Part shown: piece by piece, positions 1-6,187 of the stretch | Layout: the number at the start of each line of letters is the position of its first letter | Numbering within the stretch: position 1 is the first letter of the stretch | NCBI GenBank assembly: GCA_030616665.1 | Contig: JAUWWX010000056.1 | Location: forward strand, 1 to 6,187 | Length of the DNA: 6,187 bases | Reading direction: 5' to 3' | Source of the DNA: an archaeon | Lineage (GTDB): Archaea; Iainarchaeota; Iainarchaeia; Iainarchaeales; GCA-2688035 | The notes under the pieces: generated by a model | Told to the model about the DNA's origin: nothing | Seen by the model: only the letters and a program-made list of their open reading frames with translations | Databases searched by the model: none | Position numbers and translations under genes: made by a program

Positions 1-129
1 ACAGGGCCGTGGGGTTCAGCCTACGGCCAGGGAGGGCTTGGCCAGCAGGGATACAATTACTCCTCCGGGCAATACCCGTATGGCAGCAACAACTGGGCAT
101 ATGCCCAGGTAGGCGGATTTGGAGGACAG
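1..129 (+). other. Gly/Tyr/Gln/Ser-rich low-complexity tract in the first giant protein
   Basis: The first 43 visible residues contain 13 Gly, 6 Tyr, 6 Gln, 4 Ser, 3 Asn, 2 Trp and 1 Phe, with no charged residue at all. Motifs such as YGQGG, GQQGYNY and GQYPYG recur. The tract ends at C44, where an ordinary globular sequence begins. It is probably a flexible or self-associating linker between domains upstream of the window and the domains seen here. Its full length is unknown because it is cut by the window edge. Confidence 0.7.
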
Positions 130-3100
130 TGCGAGCTTATTGACTCTGTTTTCGTGACGGATTCCAGAACCAGTGGCAGTGAAGACGGCAAAACAATCCA
201 AACGGTTGAGTTTGACCTAAAGCCTGCCCTGAACTACAGGAAGATGCTTTGCCAGTACATGTCACAGTCGCCGTTCCAGTCAATCTTTGGCCTGAGGGTG
301 ATGATGAGACAGGCATTTTACAGGGTTAATGTGGACGCTGCAGCCAATGTACGCTACTACAATCCCTTCGGCGGTGCAACCAACAAGTACTTCAAGGTAA
401 CATTGGAGGACATGTGGGGAATCGGCGACACTATTGACGAGTGCATGAGGAACGCAGGCCAGCCGGCTATGTCCCTTGAAAGGCTGCTGAACTGCAAGGA
501 AAGGGGCCAAGCTTCAGAAATTGAGGCGGTTGTAAACAGGAATGCCTTGGACCTTACCACAAAGGGCTGGCAGAAAAACTTTGTGCCACAGGAGGAGTTT
601 AATGGAGACACATTCAGCTACACAGCTGACCCGGATGTACTGCTAATTCCGCCTGCTGGAAGCCAGGACAGCATCATAGAGGTAACGCCGGAAATCAAGG
701 ATGTGAGCGGGGTAAGGCTTTTGTTCAAGCCTGTTGCAACAGAGTGCCCGCCCCCGACAAGGGGAGGGAACTGGACAATCAAAATGGTTGTTGACAGGTC
801 ATCAATGGCTGACGGCCTTGCATGCGCAAAGGTAAAGGGGCAGGTGACAATCACTGTTAGCAGGCCAATATTCTGGCAAAGCCCAAAGAAGATAACCCTT
901 CCTGTAGAGGTCTGGGTTCTGAACGAGAACAGAAAGGCATCTGACGTTGACCCAAACAGTTGCGGCCAAACAGAACCGCCGCCGCCCATTGAAATAACAG
1001 AATGCAAGGGCGGAAGCAACGGCGTAACAGGCAGAGCTTTCGAGCAGTACGGGTTTGACAGGCTGCCGTTTGACTGGACCTGGGACGGAATCAAGAAGGA
1101 TACCTGCGACTACACAGAAGAAAACAAGGACAAGGGAATGTTCTGCGATGCCGTGCAGTTCAGCATTGAGCTGAACAGGAAGGCAGAAGAGCTGAAGGAG
1201 TTTGCTGACAAGATTTACAGCGAAGGGAAAAACGAGGGAAGTCTGAGACTATTTTTGGATAGGGCTTTTGGAGATGTTGACGACTACAAGGACAGTAGGA
1301 ACCTGTTCAGGTGGGTCAAGAAGCAGGTTAGTATTGTGGAGAACAGCAATTCATATGAAGGCCCAAAAAACCTTGTGTTCTTCCTGGAGAAAGACAACCA
1401 GCTTCTTTTGAATGACAAGCTGGAAAAAACAGGCTATGAAGCCGAAATTGAGGTGGTTGAACAAAACCCCGATCCGATGAGTTCTATGTCCTCCATCTTA
1501 AACAGGTTGCAGGCAAACCCGGATATTGACGAGGACAGCATTGTTGGCTTGTTTGACGAGACAACAGAAACTAAGGCGATTGAATTGGTTCTCACTTCTT
1601 TGGGTATTGAGTATAATGGCGAGCTTGGCAAATATGTCTGGACCTTTGGGGAATTCAAGAAGTTCCATGAAGAGTTGAGAGAATCACTTGACAGCATTGG
1701 AACAACAGAAAACAAATGCTTTGCTAAGAATGATGAAGGCGAGTATGAGCCAGCCAAAACCAAAGAGGAGGTAGTCTATTGTCGCGTAGATCCAGTGGTT
1801 GGCACAAGCGAAATAGTAGCGTTTACAGAAAACCTGCAGACTATTTTCAATGCCAACCTCGAATTCGTTGTCGGCGTAAGGCACACTGAGGATTTGAGTG
1901 TTGACGACGAGCTTGGAAGGAAGGTTTTGCTGGAGGCAAAGGACATTGAAAAGCCTTCTGGCTATGACAGCTTTGCAGACTTCTACTACAAGGTGGTTGA
2001 CTTCGATGCCTTGCTTGTCAAAGACGGCTACAGCGATGGCCTGAGGAAAGACTTCGTTGAGCTTTACAGCATGGAGGATTGGGGAAGCAATGCAAAAGCC
2101 CTTGGCAGTGAAGGAACAAACTTCGCTGGAAACAACTGGAAATTCAAGCTTGAAAAAGAGGAGGCAGGCAAAAGCATAAAGCTTCCATCTGCCGGCCTGT
2201 ACAATGTTTTGCTGGACTACAGGTTTGGGGAAAGCGAATGGGTTGCCGAATTCAAGATTGGGGACAATTTGGAACAGCTTGACAAAAGGCTGGGCAAGCA
2301 GTACTCGTCCAATTACCTGTTTAGCATGCCGTTTGACGGCGAAGTCGGCTTGGCTAGTGGCACAAGGGACGGTTACGGAATTGCGCTCGCGCGAGTGGGG
2401 GTAGAATCAGCAAAAATAGACCTTGCCTACGACGATGTAGACATGAAGAAGATAACAACGCTTCGCGAAGCCAGCGGAGGCGTAGAAGGTGGTTTGTATA
2501 ATCTGCAGTTTTTGAACACCTTTGCTGATGTGAAAACAGGCAAAATTTTCAGCGTGGTTAGGGGAGAAATCGTTAACAGCCCGTCAAGGCCGGCAAGGGT
2601 AGACATTTTGCTTGGCGAAAGGCAGGACCAGGGCAGCGAGGGTTTCTTGTATGACGTGCTTGAAGATGGGACAAGCCTTGCTGATAAGCCTGACTACAAG
2701 ACAGCTGAGTGGTTTGTGTGGAAGAAGGCAGGAAGCAAGCCGTTTGCAGACAAGGGCTTTTCAAATGCGCTTGCCTTCACACTCTGCGGGCAGGATGTCA
2801 TAGACGGATACCACGGGTTTGTGCAGGACATTTCGCAGCAAACCAATTTCAAGGGGCTTACATTCGTGCCAACAGAAACAGGGTATGACCTGCGCCTTAT
2901 GTGCAACCAGGGCAGGCTTGCAAATGTAGCGGCCATAGGAAGCACTTCCGCAGACGCTGGATTCTTTGGCGGCGTAGAAAAGAAGATTTCGTTGACTACA
3001 GAGGGCAACCCCTTTAGGAATACCCTTGAACACTACGTTAAGCTAATTAAAGAGGACCTGGTGTGCGTGAACCCTGCGAGCAGCAGCATTGAGCTGTTCT

Positions 3101-3144
3101 GGAACGAAGAGTACCTGCTTGAAAAAACCGATCCTGGGGAGTAG
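1..3144 (+). CDS. Giant Cys-containing protein of unknown function, C-terminal 1047 residues (5' partial)
   Basis: Frame 1 is open from the first base to TAG at 3142-3144, so the gene begins upstream; GTG at 154 lies mid-frame and is not a convincing start. Residue numbers here count from the window edge. Residues 1-43 are uncharged and Gly/Tyr/Gln/Ser-rich. Residues 44-190 look mixed alpha/beta. Residues about 200-320 look beta-rich, possibly Ig-like. A Pro4 linker (326-329) sits between C321 and C335. Residues about 380-570 are acidic and helix-rich, and the remainder is alpha/beta. Fifteen cysteines are visible, many closely paired (148/165, 249/275, 321/335, 369/382, 573/594, 929/968), as in exported disulfide-bonded proteins. 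No segment is hydrophobic enough to span a membrane and the C-terminus (ending TDPGE) is polar, so any signal peptide or anchor must lie upstream. I see no catalytic motif and do not recognise the family. A surface or secreted role is inferred from the cysteines and the neighbouring gene. Confidence is high for coding, low for role. Confidence 0.6.
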   Translation, partial: TGPWGSAYGQGGLGQQGYNYSSGQYPYGSNNWAYAQVGGFGGQCELIDSVFVTDSRTSGSEDGKTIQTVEFDLKPALNYRKMLCQYMSQSPFQSIFGLRVMMRQAFYRVNVDAAANVRYYNPFGGATNKYFKVTLEDMWGIGDTIDECMRNAGQPAMSLERLLNCKERGQASEIEAVVNRNALDLTTKGWQKNFVPQEEFNGDTFSYTADPDVLLIPPAGSQDSIIEVTPEIKDVSGVRLLFKPVATECPPPTRGGNWTIKMVVDRSSMADGLACAKVKGQVTITVSRPIFWQSPKKITLPVEVWVLNENRKASDVDPNSCGQTEPPPPIEITECKGGSNGVTGRAFEQYGFDRLPFDWTWDGIKKDTCDYTEENKDKGMFCDAVQFSIELNRKAEELKEFADKIYSEGKNEGSLRLFLDRAFGDVDDYKDSRNLFRWVKKQVSIVENSNSYEGPKNLVFFLEKDNQLLLNDKLEKTGYEAEIEVVEQNPDPMSSMSSILNRLQANPDIDEDSIVGLFDETTETKAIELVLTSLGIEYNGELGKYVWTFGEFKKFHEELRESLDSIGTTENKCFAKNDEGEYEPAKTKEEVVYCRVDPVVGTSEIVAFTENLQTIFNANLEFVVGVRHTEDLSVDDELGRKVLLEAKDIEKPSGYDSFADFYYKVVDFDALLVKDGYSDGLRKDFVELYSMEDWGSNAKALGSEGTNFAGNNWKFKLEKEEAGKSIKLPSAGLYNVLLDYRFGESEWVAEFKIGDNLEQLDKRLGKQYSSNYLFSMPFDGEVGLASGTRDGYGIALARVGVESAKIDLAYDDVDMKKITTLREASGGVEGGLYNLQFLNTFADVKTGKIFSVVRGEIVNSPSRPARVDILLGERQDQGSEGFLYDVLEDGTSLADKPDYKTAEWFVWKKAGSKPFADKGFSNALAFTLCGQDVIDGYHGFVQDISQQTNFKGLTFVPTETGYDLRLMCNQGRLANVAAIGSTSADAGFFGGVEKKISLTTEGNPFRNTLEHYVKLIKEDLVCVNPASSSIELFWNEEYLLEKTDPGE

Positions 3145-3201
3145 GCAACCCGGCCTTTAGCTGCTTGGAAAAATCAATTCCGGGGCAGTAGATAAACCTG
3201 C

Positions 3202-3226
3202 TTTTTGACGGCTTTTTTTTTCTTTT
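3202..3226 (+). terminator. T-tract transcription terminator of the upstream gene
   Basis: About 60 bases after the stop codon come T5 (3202-3206), then T9 (3213-3221), one C and T4 (3223-3226). Archaeal RNA polymerase terminates at U-rich runs without needing a hairpin. A weak 4-bp stem (GCAG at 3185-3188 with CTGC at 3198-3201) lies just before and is probably incidental. The tract separates the two genes and fits with the promoter-like element that follows. Confidence 0.7.
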
Positions 3227-3243
3227 ACCTTGGCTGGGGGGAA

Positions 3244-3282
3244 GGGAAAAAAGGGCAACTATGGAGGGGAAAAGGGGCAACT
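3244..3282 (+). repeat. Two direct copies of a purine-rich 17-mer ending GGCAACT, upstream of the TATA box
   Basis: GGGAAAAAAGGGCAACT (3244-3260) and GGGGAAAAGGGGCAACT (3266-3282) match at 15 of 17 positions. Their starts are 22 bases apart, about two helical turns, so both copies face the same side of the DNA. The second copy ends 17 bases before the TATA box. This is the arrangement expected for a pair of activator or regulator sites, but a local duplication without function is possible. Confidence 0.6.
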
Positions 3283-3291
3283 TTATTAATG

Positions 3292-3309
3292 GAAAGTAAT
3301 TTATATATA
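3292..3309 (+). promoter_or_regulatory. Archaeal promoter: BRE-like purines plus TATA box
   Basis: TTTATATATA (3300-3309) is a close match to the archaeal TATA box and is preceded by a purine-rich BRE-like stretch, GAAAGTAA (3292-3299). With the usual spacing of about 25 bases, transcription should start near 3328-3332, giving a leader of roughly 35 bases before the ATG at 3366. It lies in the only non-coding gap in the window and points toward the downstream gene. Confidence 0.7.
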
Positions 3310-3350
3310 GAAAAGAATAAATCTATTGACCAATTTGTGTAAATTGCCTA

Positions 3351-3355
3351 GGGAG
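3351..3355 (+). promoter_or_regulatory. Weak Shine-Dalgarno deciding the start at 3366
   Basis: GGGAG can pair over four bases (GGAG) with the archaeal 16S rRNA tail and stands 10 bases before the ATG at 3366, a slightly long spacing. A closer ATG at 3359 is only 3 bases away and opens a nine-codon frame ending in TGA at 3386-3388, so it cannot start the large protein. The large frame has an upstream stop (TGA, 3327-3329) and no ATG, GTG or TTG between that stop and 3366. Confidence 0.5.
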
Positions 3356-3365
3356 AAAATGCGGA

Positions 3366-6187
3366 ATGGCCTTGGAAGCAGTAGTTGAAAAGTTGAAGGG
3401 AATTTACTTTGACCTGGAAGACAAATGGTATGCCCTAATTGACAAAATTGATTCAAGGATACCGGTGCACGGCGTAATTGACAGGGTTGACAAGATTGTT
3501 CCAAGCTTTGCCCTCTTCCTGGCTTTGATTCTGCTTGTTGCGATTATTCTTGCTTTGCCCTTGGCAATTCCTAGCGGCTCGGTTTTCTCCTTCAAGGTTA
3601 CTGACACCGATGGCGCTTCAATAGAGAACGCAAATGTTGCAATCTTCCTGGACGATGAACAAATTTTCTCGGATTCAACAAATGAGGCGGGAGAAACAGG
3701 GCAGGTTGTGCTGCAGCCCGGAACAACAATTACTGCTGCCGTTTCAAAAAAGGGATTCCAGGACTACACCGAAACAATTGAGGTAACAGAGTCTGTGCTT
3801 CTTTACAGCATTGTCCTCACATCCCTGGAGGAAACGACTTACAATATTTCTCTGAAGGACAGTTTGGGGCAGCCTATAAGGGAGCCCTTAACGCTGAGTT
3901 TTGCCTGCAGGAACCCAGATACCAGGGCGCCTGAAGACATGGAGGTATTCAGCGGCACTGCCACCATTACAGAGCCAGCGAACTGCAACGGCCTGATTGT
4001 TAGTGTCAGGGGAGACGACTTTGAATTCAAGGACTCAGTGGAATTGGTGCAGGGCCAGCAAACCATTTACCTGCAGGAAACAGTTTCTGGAACAGGCACT
4101 GTAAGCGTTGAGCTGTACTTCAATGGCAAAGCAGTTGACGATGAGATAATGGTTTACCTCTACAAGGACAACGGGACAGAGGCAGGATTGGGCCCGTTGG
4201 AATCAGAGGCAAGCTATAATGGCATAGCAAGCTTTTCCGTGCAGCCTGCTGCATATTTTGTGAAAAGCAGCGGCTACGGCAGCTTCGCAGTAGAAACCTC
4301 TCCTGTCTTCACTATCGCAGCCGGGGAAGTGAAGCAGGTAAGGCTTGACCTGCAGCAGAACGTTGTTGGCACGATAAAGCTTAGCATAGTTGACAAGCAA
4401 ACCAATGGTTTTGTTGACGGCGCACAGGTCTTGCTTAGGCTTGGCGGAGAGGAAATCGACACAAAGGTTACAAGCGCTGAGAACGAAGCATTGGTTGAAT
4501 TCCCTGTTTCGCTGGACACTGCTTATACCCTTGTAATAGACCATCCGGGCTACTGCCTTAGGACAGTGTACGATGCAACCATAGGCACTGCTGTCAGGGA
4601 AATAGAGCTTGCCCCGTTTACGGACGACTGCGGAGGAAAGTTGAAAATCAGGGTTTTGAACCAAGATGGAAAGCCCATTAACTATGCGACTACCGGGCTT
4701 TATACAGCGGAGGGGTTCAGCGTTGGCTTTGCAAACCTTGTTACTGACGTGAACGGCGAGGCGGAATTTTCAAGGGTGCCAAGTGGTAATTACAAGGCGT
4801 TTGCATTCAAGGGAAGCAGCAGCGGCTGGAGTGATGTGCAGCACTTTGTCCAAAGGGCTGCAGAAAAAAGTATTTTGACAGTGGTCCTGATAGCCGGAGA
4901 TGGCGCTGTAAGGGTAAATGTCTCGGATTTGGATGGCAACCCGCTGCAGTTTGCGAATGTCGCATTCATTGATGCAAGAACGCTAAAGGCGATTGGCGGC
5001 GGCTCAATGCCTGTGCAGGACATAAACGGCACAGTAGAGCTGGTTACAAGGGCAGACAAAAGGGTTTACATTGTGGCAAGCAAGCCAGGCTACACAAATT
5101 TCACTTCAACCACAGTTCCGGTTGTTGCAGGAACAATACGGATAATTGATGCAGTGCTTGAAAGGGAAATAATCCGGGGTGAAATAAAGATAGTGTTCAA
5201 GGGGATGTTCAAGGATGGAAAGAAAGCCCTGAAGATAGCGACAGGACAGCAGTACGATGCCATGTTCCAGCTGAGGATTCCGGCAAACAAGAATTATGAT
5301 TTTATTGGCATGCATGTCAGGACAGGAAGGCATGAGATAATGGAGCTTGACAAGCTTGTCATAAAGGAAATAAATGCAGCAGGCAATGTTGAAATAATCA
5401 AGGCGACGAGCTACAGCCCAAGCAACGGCTATGACGTGGATTCAGGGCATTTGACAAGTGGTGAGGCAAAGTGGGCCAGCCTGAGGTGGCCTGTCTTCTC
5501 CAGCGGCCTAATGCAGGTGATTGCAAGGGTCAGGGTAAAGGAAACTGCGAACATTGGAGAGCAGCTCAACCTGTTCTACCGGGCTTGGGGTGAAGAAAAA
5601 GGCGCTTACAAGCGCGACCCGCTTGATACCAAGCTAGGCGAATCAGAGAGTGTTCCCGGCAGGGAAGGGCTTTATGCAAACGCCAAGCAGGAAATTTTCC
5701 AGATTGGCACGGAGACAATCTGCGACGAAAAATTCTGCTTCAGCGGAAGCGTTCTGGATTTGGAGGATGAACTCGTTTACAACACTGTAGACGGGTTTTC
5801 GGGAAAGGTGTTCAGGCCATACAAGCTCTTGTTCAGTGTTGTAAACAACTCGGAATTTGAAACTAACTCATACATGGATGCCGAGATAAGGGTCCTAAAC
5901 CCCGATTCACTGCTTCTTTTGCAGGATTACACAATTTATGGCGCGCAAAGCCAGCAGAGGGAAGGCATTGCGGAACAAGGCTCAACCAACTGGATTGAGA
6001 TTGGGAACCTTCTTCCCGACAACAGGGCACAGGGGGAAATCTACTTCACGCCCCAGAAAGGCGGCTTCGCTGTGCTGCAAATTGAGATAAGGAGCGGTCA
6101 GACTATTCACTTCAGCAAAACAATTTCAATAAACATTACTTCCGGCAGGGAAATGGACGTGCTTATCTCGCCTGAGATACTGCCAAG
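3366..6187 (+). CDS. Membrane-anchored giant surface protein with tandem Ig-like (carboxypeptidase-regulatory-like) repeats (3' partial)
   Basis: The frame is open for 940 codons from ATG at 3366 to the window end. Residues 1-47 form a charged, helix-prone cytoplasmic head. Residues 48-68 are one hydrophobic segment (FALFLALILLVAI...) acting as a signal anchor; there is no cleavable signal peptide. From residue 71 come six tandem beta-sandwich repeats (starts near 71, 159, 242, 335, 422 and 511) resembling carboxypeptidase-regulatory-like or PEGA domains. Residues about 601-780 and 785-940 look like two larger beta-rich domains, the second resembling CARDB- or DUF11-type surface modules. Its six cysteines fall in three close pairs (181/207, 397/422, 786/791), and all seven N-X-S/T sequons (N160, N269, N518, N554, N578, N827, N923) are outside the membrane. 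These features suit an extracellular stalk or adhesin-like envelope protein. No enzyme motif is visible. Ligand, full length and C-terminal end are unknown. Its own TATA box indicates separate transcription from the upstream gene. Confidence 0.75.
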   Translation, partial: MALEAVVEKLKGIYFDLEDKWYALIDKIDSRIPVHGVIDRVDKIVPSFALFLALILLVAIILALPLAIPSGSVFSFKVTDTDGASIENANVAIFLDDEQIFSDSTNEAGETGQVVLQPGTTITAAVSKKGFQDYTETIEVTESVLLYSIVLTSLEETTYNISLKDSLGQPIREPLTLSFACRNPDTRAPEDMEVFSGTATITEPANCNGLIVSVRGDDFEFKDSVELVQGQQTIYLQETVSGTGTVSVELYFNGKAVDDEIMVYLYKDNGTEAGLGPLESEASYNGIASFSVQPAAYFVKSSGYGSFAVETSPVFTIAAGEVKQVRLDLQQNVVGTIKLSIVDKQTNGFVDGAQVLLRLGGEEIDTKVTSAENEALVEFPVSLDTAYTLVIDHPGYCLRTVYDATIGTAVREIELAPFTDDCGGKLKIRVLNQDGKPINYATTGLYTAEGFSVGFANLVTDVNGEAEFSRVPSGNYKAFAFKGSSSGWSDVQHFVQRAAEKSILTVVLIAGDGAVRVNVSDLDGNPLQFANVAFIDARTLKAIGGGSMPVQDINGTVELVTRADKRVYIVASKPGYTNFTSTTVPVVAGTIRIIDAVLEREIIRGEIKIVFKGMFKDGKKALKIATGQQYDAMFQLRIPANKNYDFIGMHVRTGRHEIMELDKLVIKEINAAGNVEIIKATSYSPSNGYDVDSGHLTSGEAKWASLRWPVFSSGLMQVIARVRVKETANIGEQLNLFYRAWGEEKGAYKRDPLDTKLGESESVPGREGLYANAKQEIFQIGTETICDEKFCFSGSVLDLEDELVYNTVDGFSGKVFRPYKLLFSVVNNSEFETNSYMDAEIRVLNPDSLLLLQDYTIYGAQSQQREGIAEQGSTNWIEIGNLLPDNRAQGEIYFTPQKGGFAVLQIEIRSGQTIHFSKTISINITSGREMDVLISPEILP
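3507..3569 (+). other. Single transmembrane signal anchor (residues 48-68)
   Basis: Twenty-one residues, almost all Ala, Leu, Ile, Val or Phe, follow DRVDKIVPS and precede the polar SGSVFSFKV. The cytoplasmic side is not rich in positive charge (about 7 Lys/Arg against 9 Asp/Glu), so the positive-inside rule alone does not fix the orientation. The paired cysteines and sequons located only on the C-terminal side argue that this side is external. Confidence 0.8.
3576..5162 (+). repeat. Six tandem Ig-like protein repeats, period about 88-90 residues
   Basis: Each repeat opens with a strand, then a D/N-G-x-P/A turn and a second strand. Openings include GSVFSFKVTDTDG, GTIKLSIVDKQTNG, GKLKIRVLNQDGKP and GAVRVNVSDLDGNP. 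Four of the six also carry a late G-[YF] motif: KKGF (G130), SSGY (G303), HPGY (G395) and KPGY (G575). The spacings 173, 92 and 180 are near multiples of 90. The DNA of the repeats has diverged, so the duplication is old. Family assignment is by motif resemblance only. Confidence 0.65.

Noticed and set aside
154..156. GTG as start codon of the first protein
   Set aside because: The frame stays open through all 51 codons upstream to the window edge, and no Shine-Dalgarno or promoter precedes it.
618..1094. Minus-strand open frame of 158 codons
   Set aside because: It is antisense to the first giant gene; its low-information Ser/Pro/Leu-rich product is typical of a shadow frame.
2386..2470. 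Two perfect 10-base palindromes, CTCGCGCGAG (2386-2395) and CTTCGCGAAG (2461-2470)
   Set aside because: Both lie inside continuous coding sequence and are explained by codons for Leu-Ala-Arg-Val and Leu-Arg-Glu; there is no further symmetry or repetition to suggest an operator.
3185..3201. Hairpin GCAG/CTGC before the T tract as a rho-independent terminator
   Set aside because: The stem is only four base pairs with a nine-base loop; the T tract alone is sufficient in archaea.
3261..3299. Twelve-codon frame starting at ATG 3261 (MEGKRGNFINGK)
   Set aside because: It lies upstream of the TATA box and overlaps the direct repeat, so it would not be on the predicted transcript.
4203..4664. Minus-strand open frame of 153 codons
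   Set aside because: It lies opposite the stalk gene repeats, has no ribosome site or recognisable domain, and the plus strand has clear domain structure there.

Overview
The window looks archaeal, most likely from an uncultivated DPANN-type lineage; Diapherotrites or a relative is my guess, not a demonstration. Three things point this way. Arg codons are overwhelmingly AGG, with only about four CGN codons in the second gene. The intergenic gap has a strong TATA box (TTTATATATA) and a bare T-tract terminator rather than bacterial -10/-35 elements and hairpin. Both proteins are large and of an archaeal cell-surface type. Composition looks uniform across the window, and I see no mobile element, tRNA, rRNA, CRISPR array or phage gene.

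Layout: two very large plus-strand genes, both cut by the window edges, separated by a 221-base regulatory gap. Positions 1-3144 hold the last 1047 codons of a giant protein. Its reading frame is open from the first base, so its true start lies upstream and the GTG at 154 is only an internal valine codon. The visible part begins with an uncharged Gly/Tyr/Gln/Ser-rich tract, continues through cysteine-containing domains and a Pro4 linker, and ends without a membrane anchor. I do not recognise its family.

Positions 3145-3365 hold a T-rich terminator (3202-3226), two near-identical purine-rich elements spaced 22 bases apart (3244-3260 and 3266-3282), a TATA box (3300-3309) and a weak Shine-Dalgarno (3351-3355). 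The downstream gene therefore probably has its own promoter.

Positions 3366-6187 hold the first 940 codons of a second giant protein, still open at the window end. It has a short cytoplasmic helical head, one membrane segment (residues 48-68) and then an external stalk. The stalk starts with six tandem beta-sandwich repeats of about 88-90 residues (carboxypeptidase-regulatory-like/PEGA-like) and continues into at least two larger beta-rich domains. Six cysteines occur as three close pairs and seven N-glycosylation sequons lie outside the membrane, which supports an exported stalk.

Taken together this resembles a locus for cell-envelope or surface proteins: a Cys-rich giant protein of unknown role followed by a membrane-anchored Ig-like stalk. 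That they work together is inferred only from adjacency and shared extracellular character.
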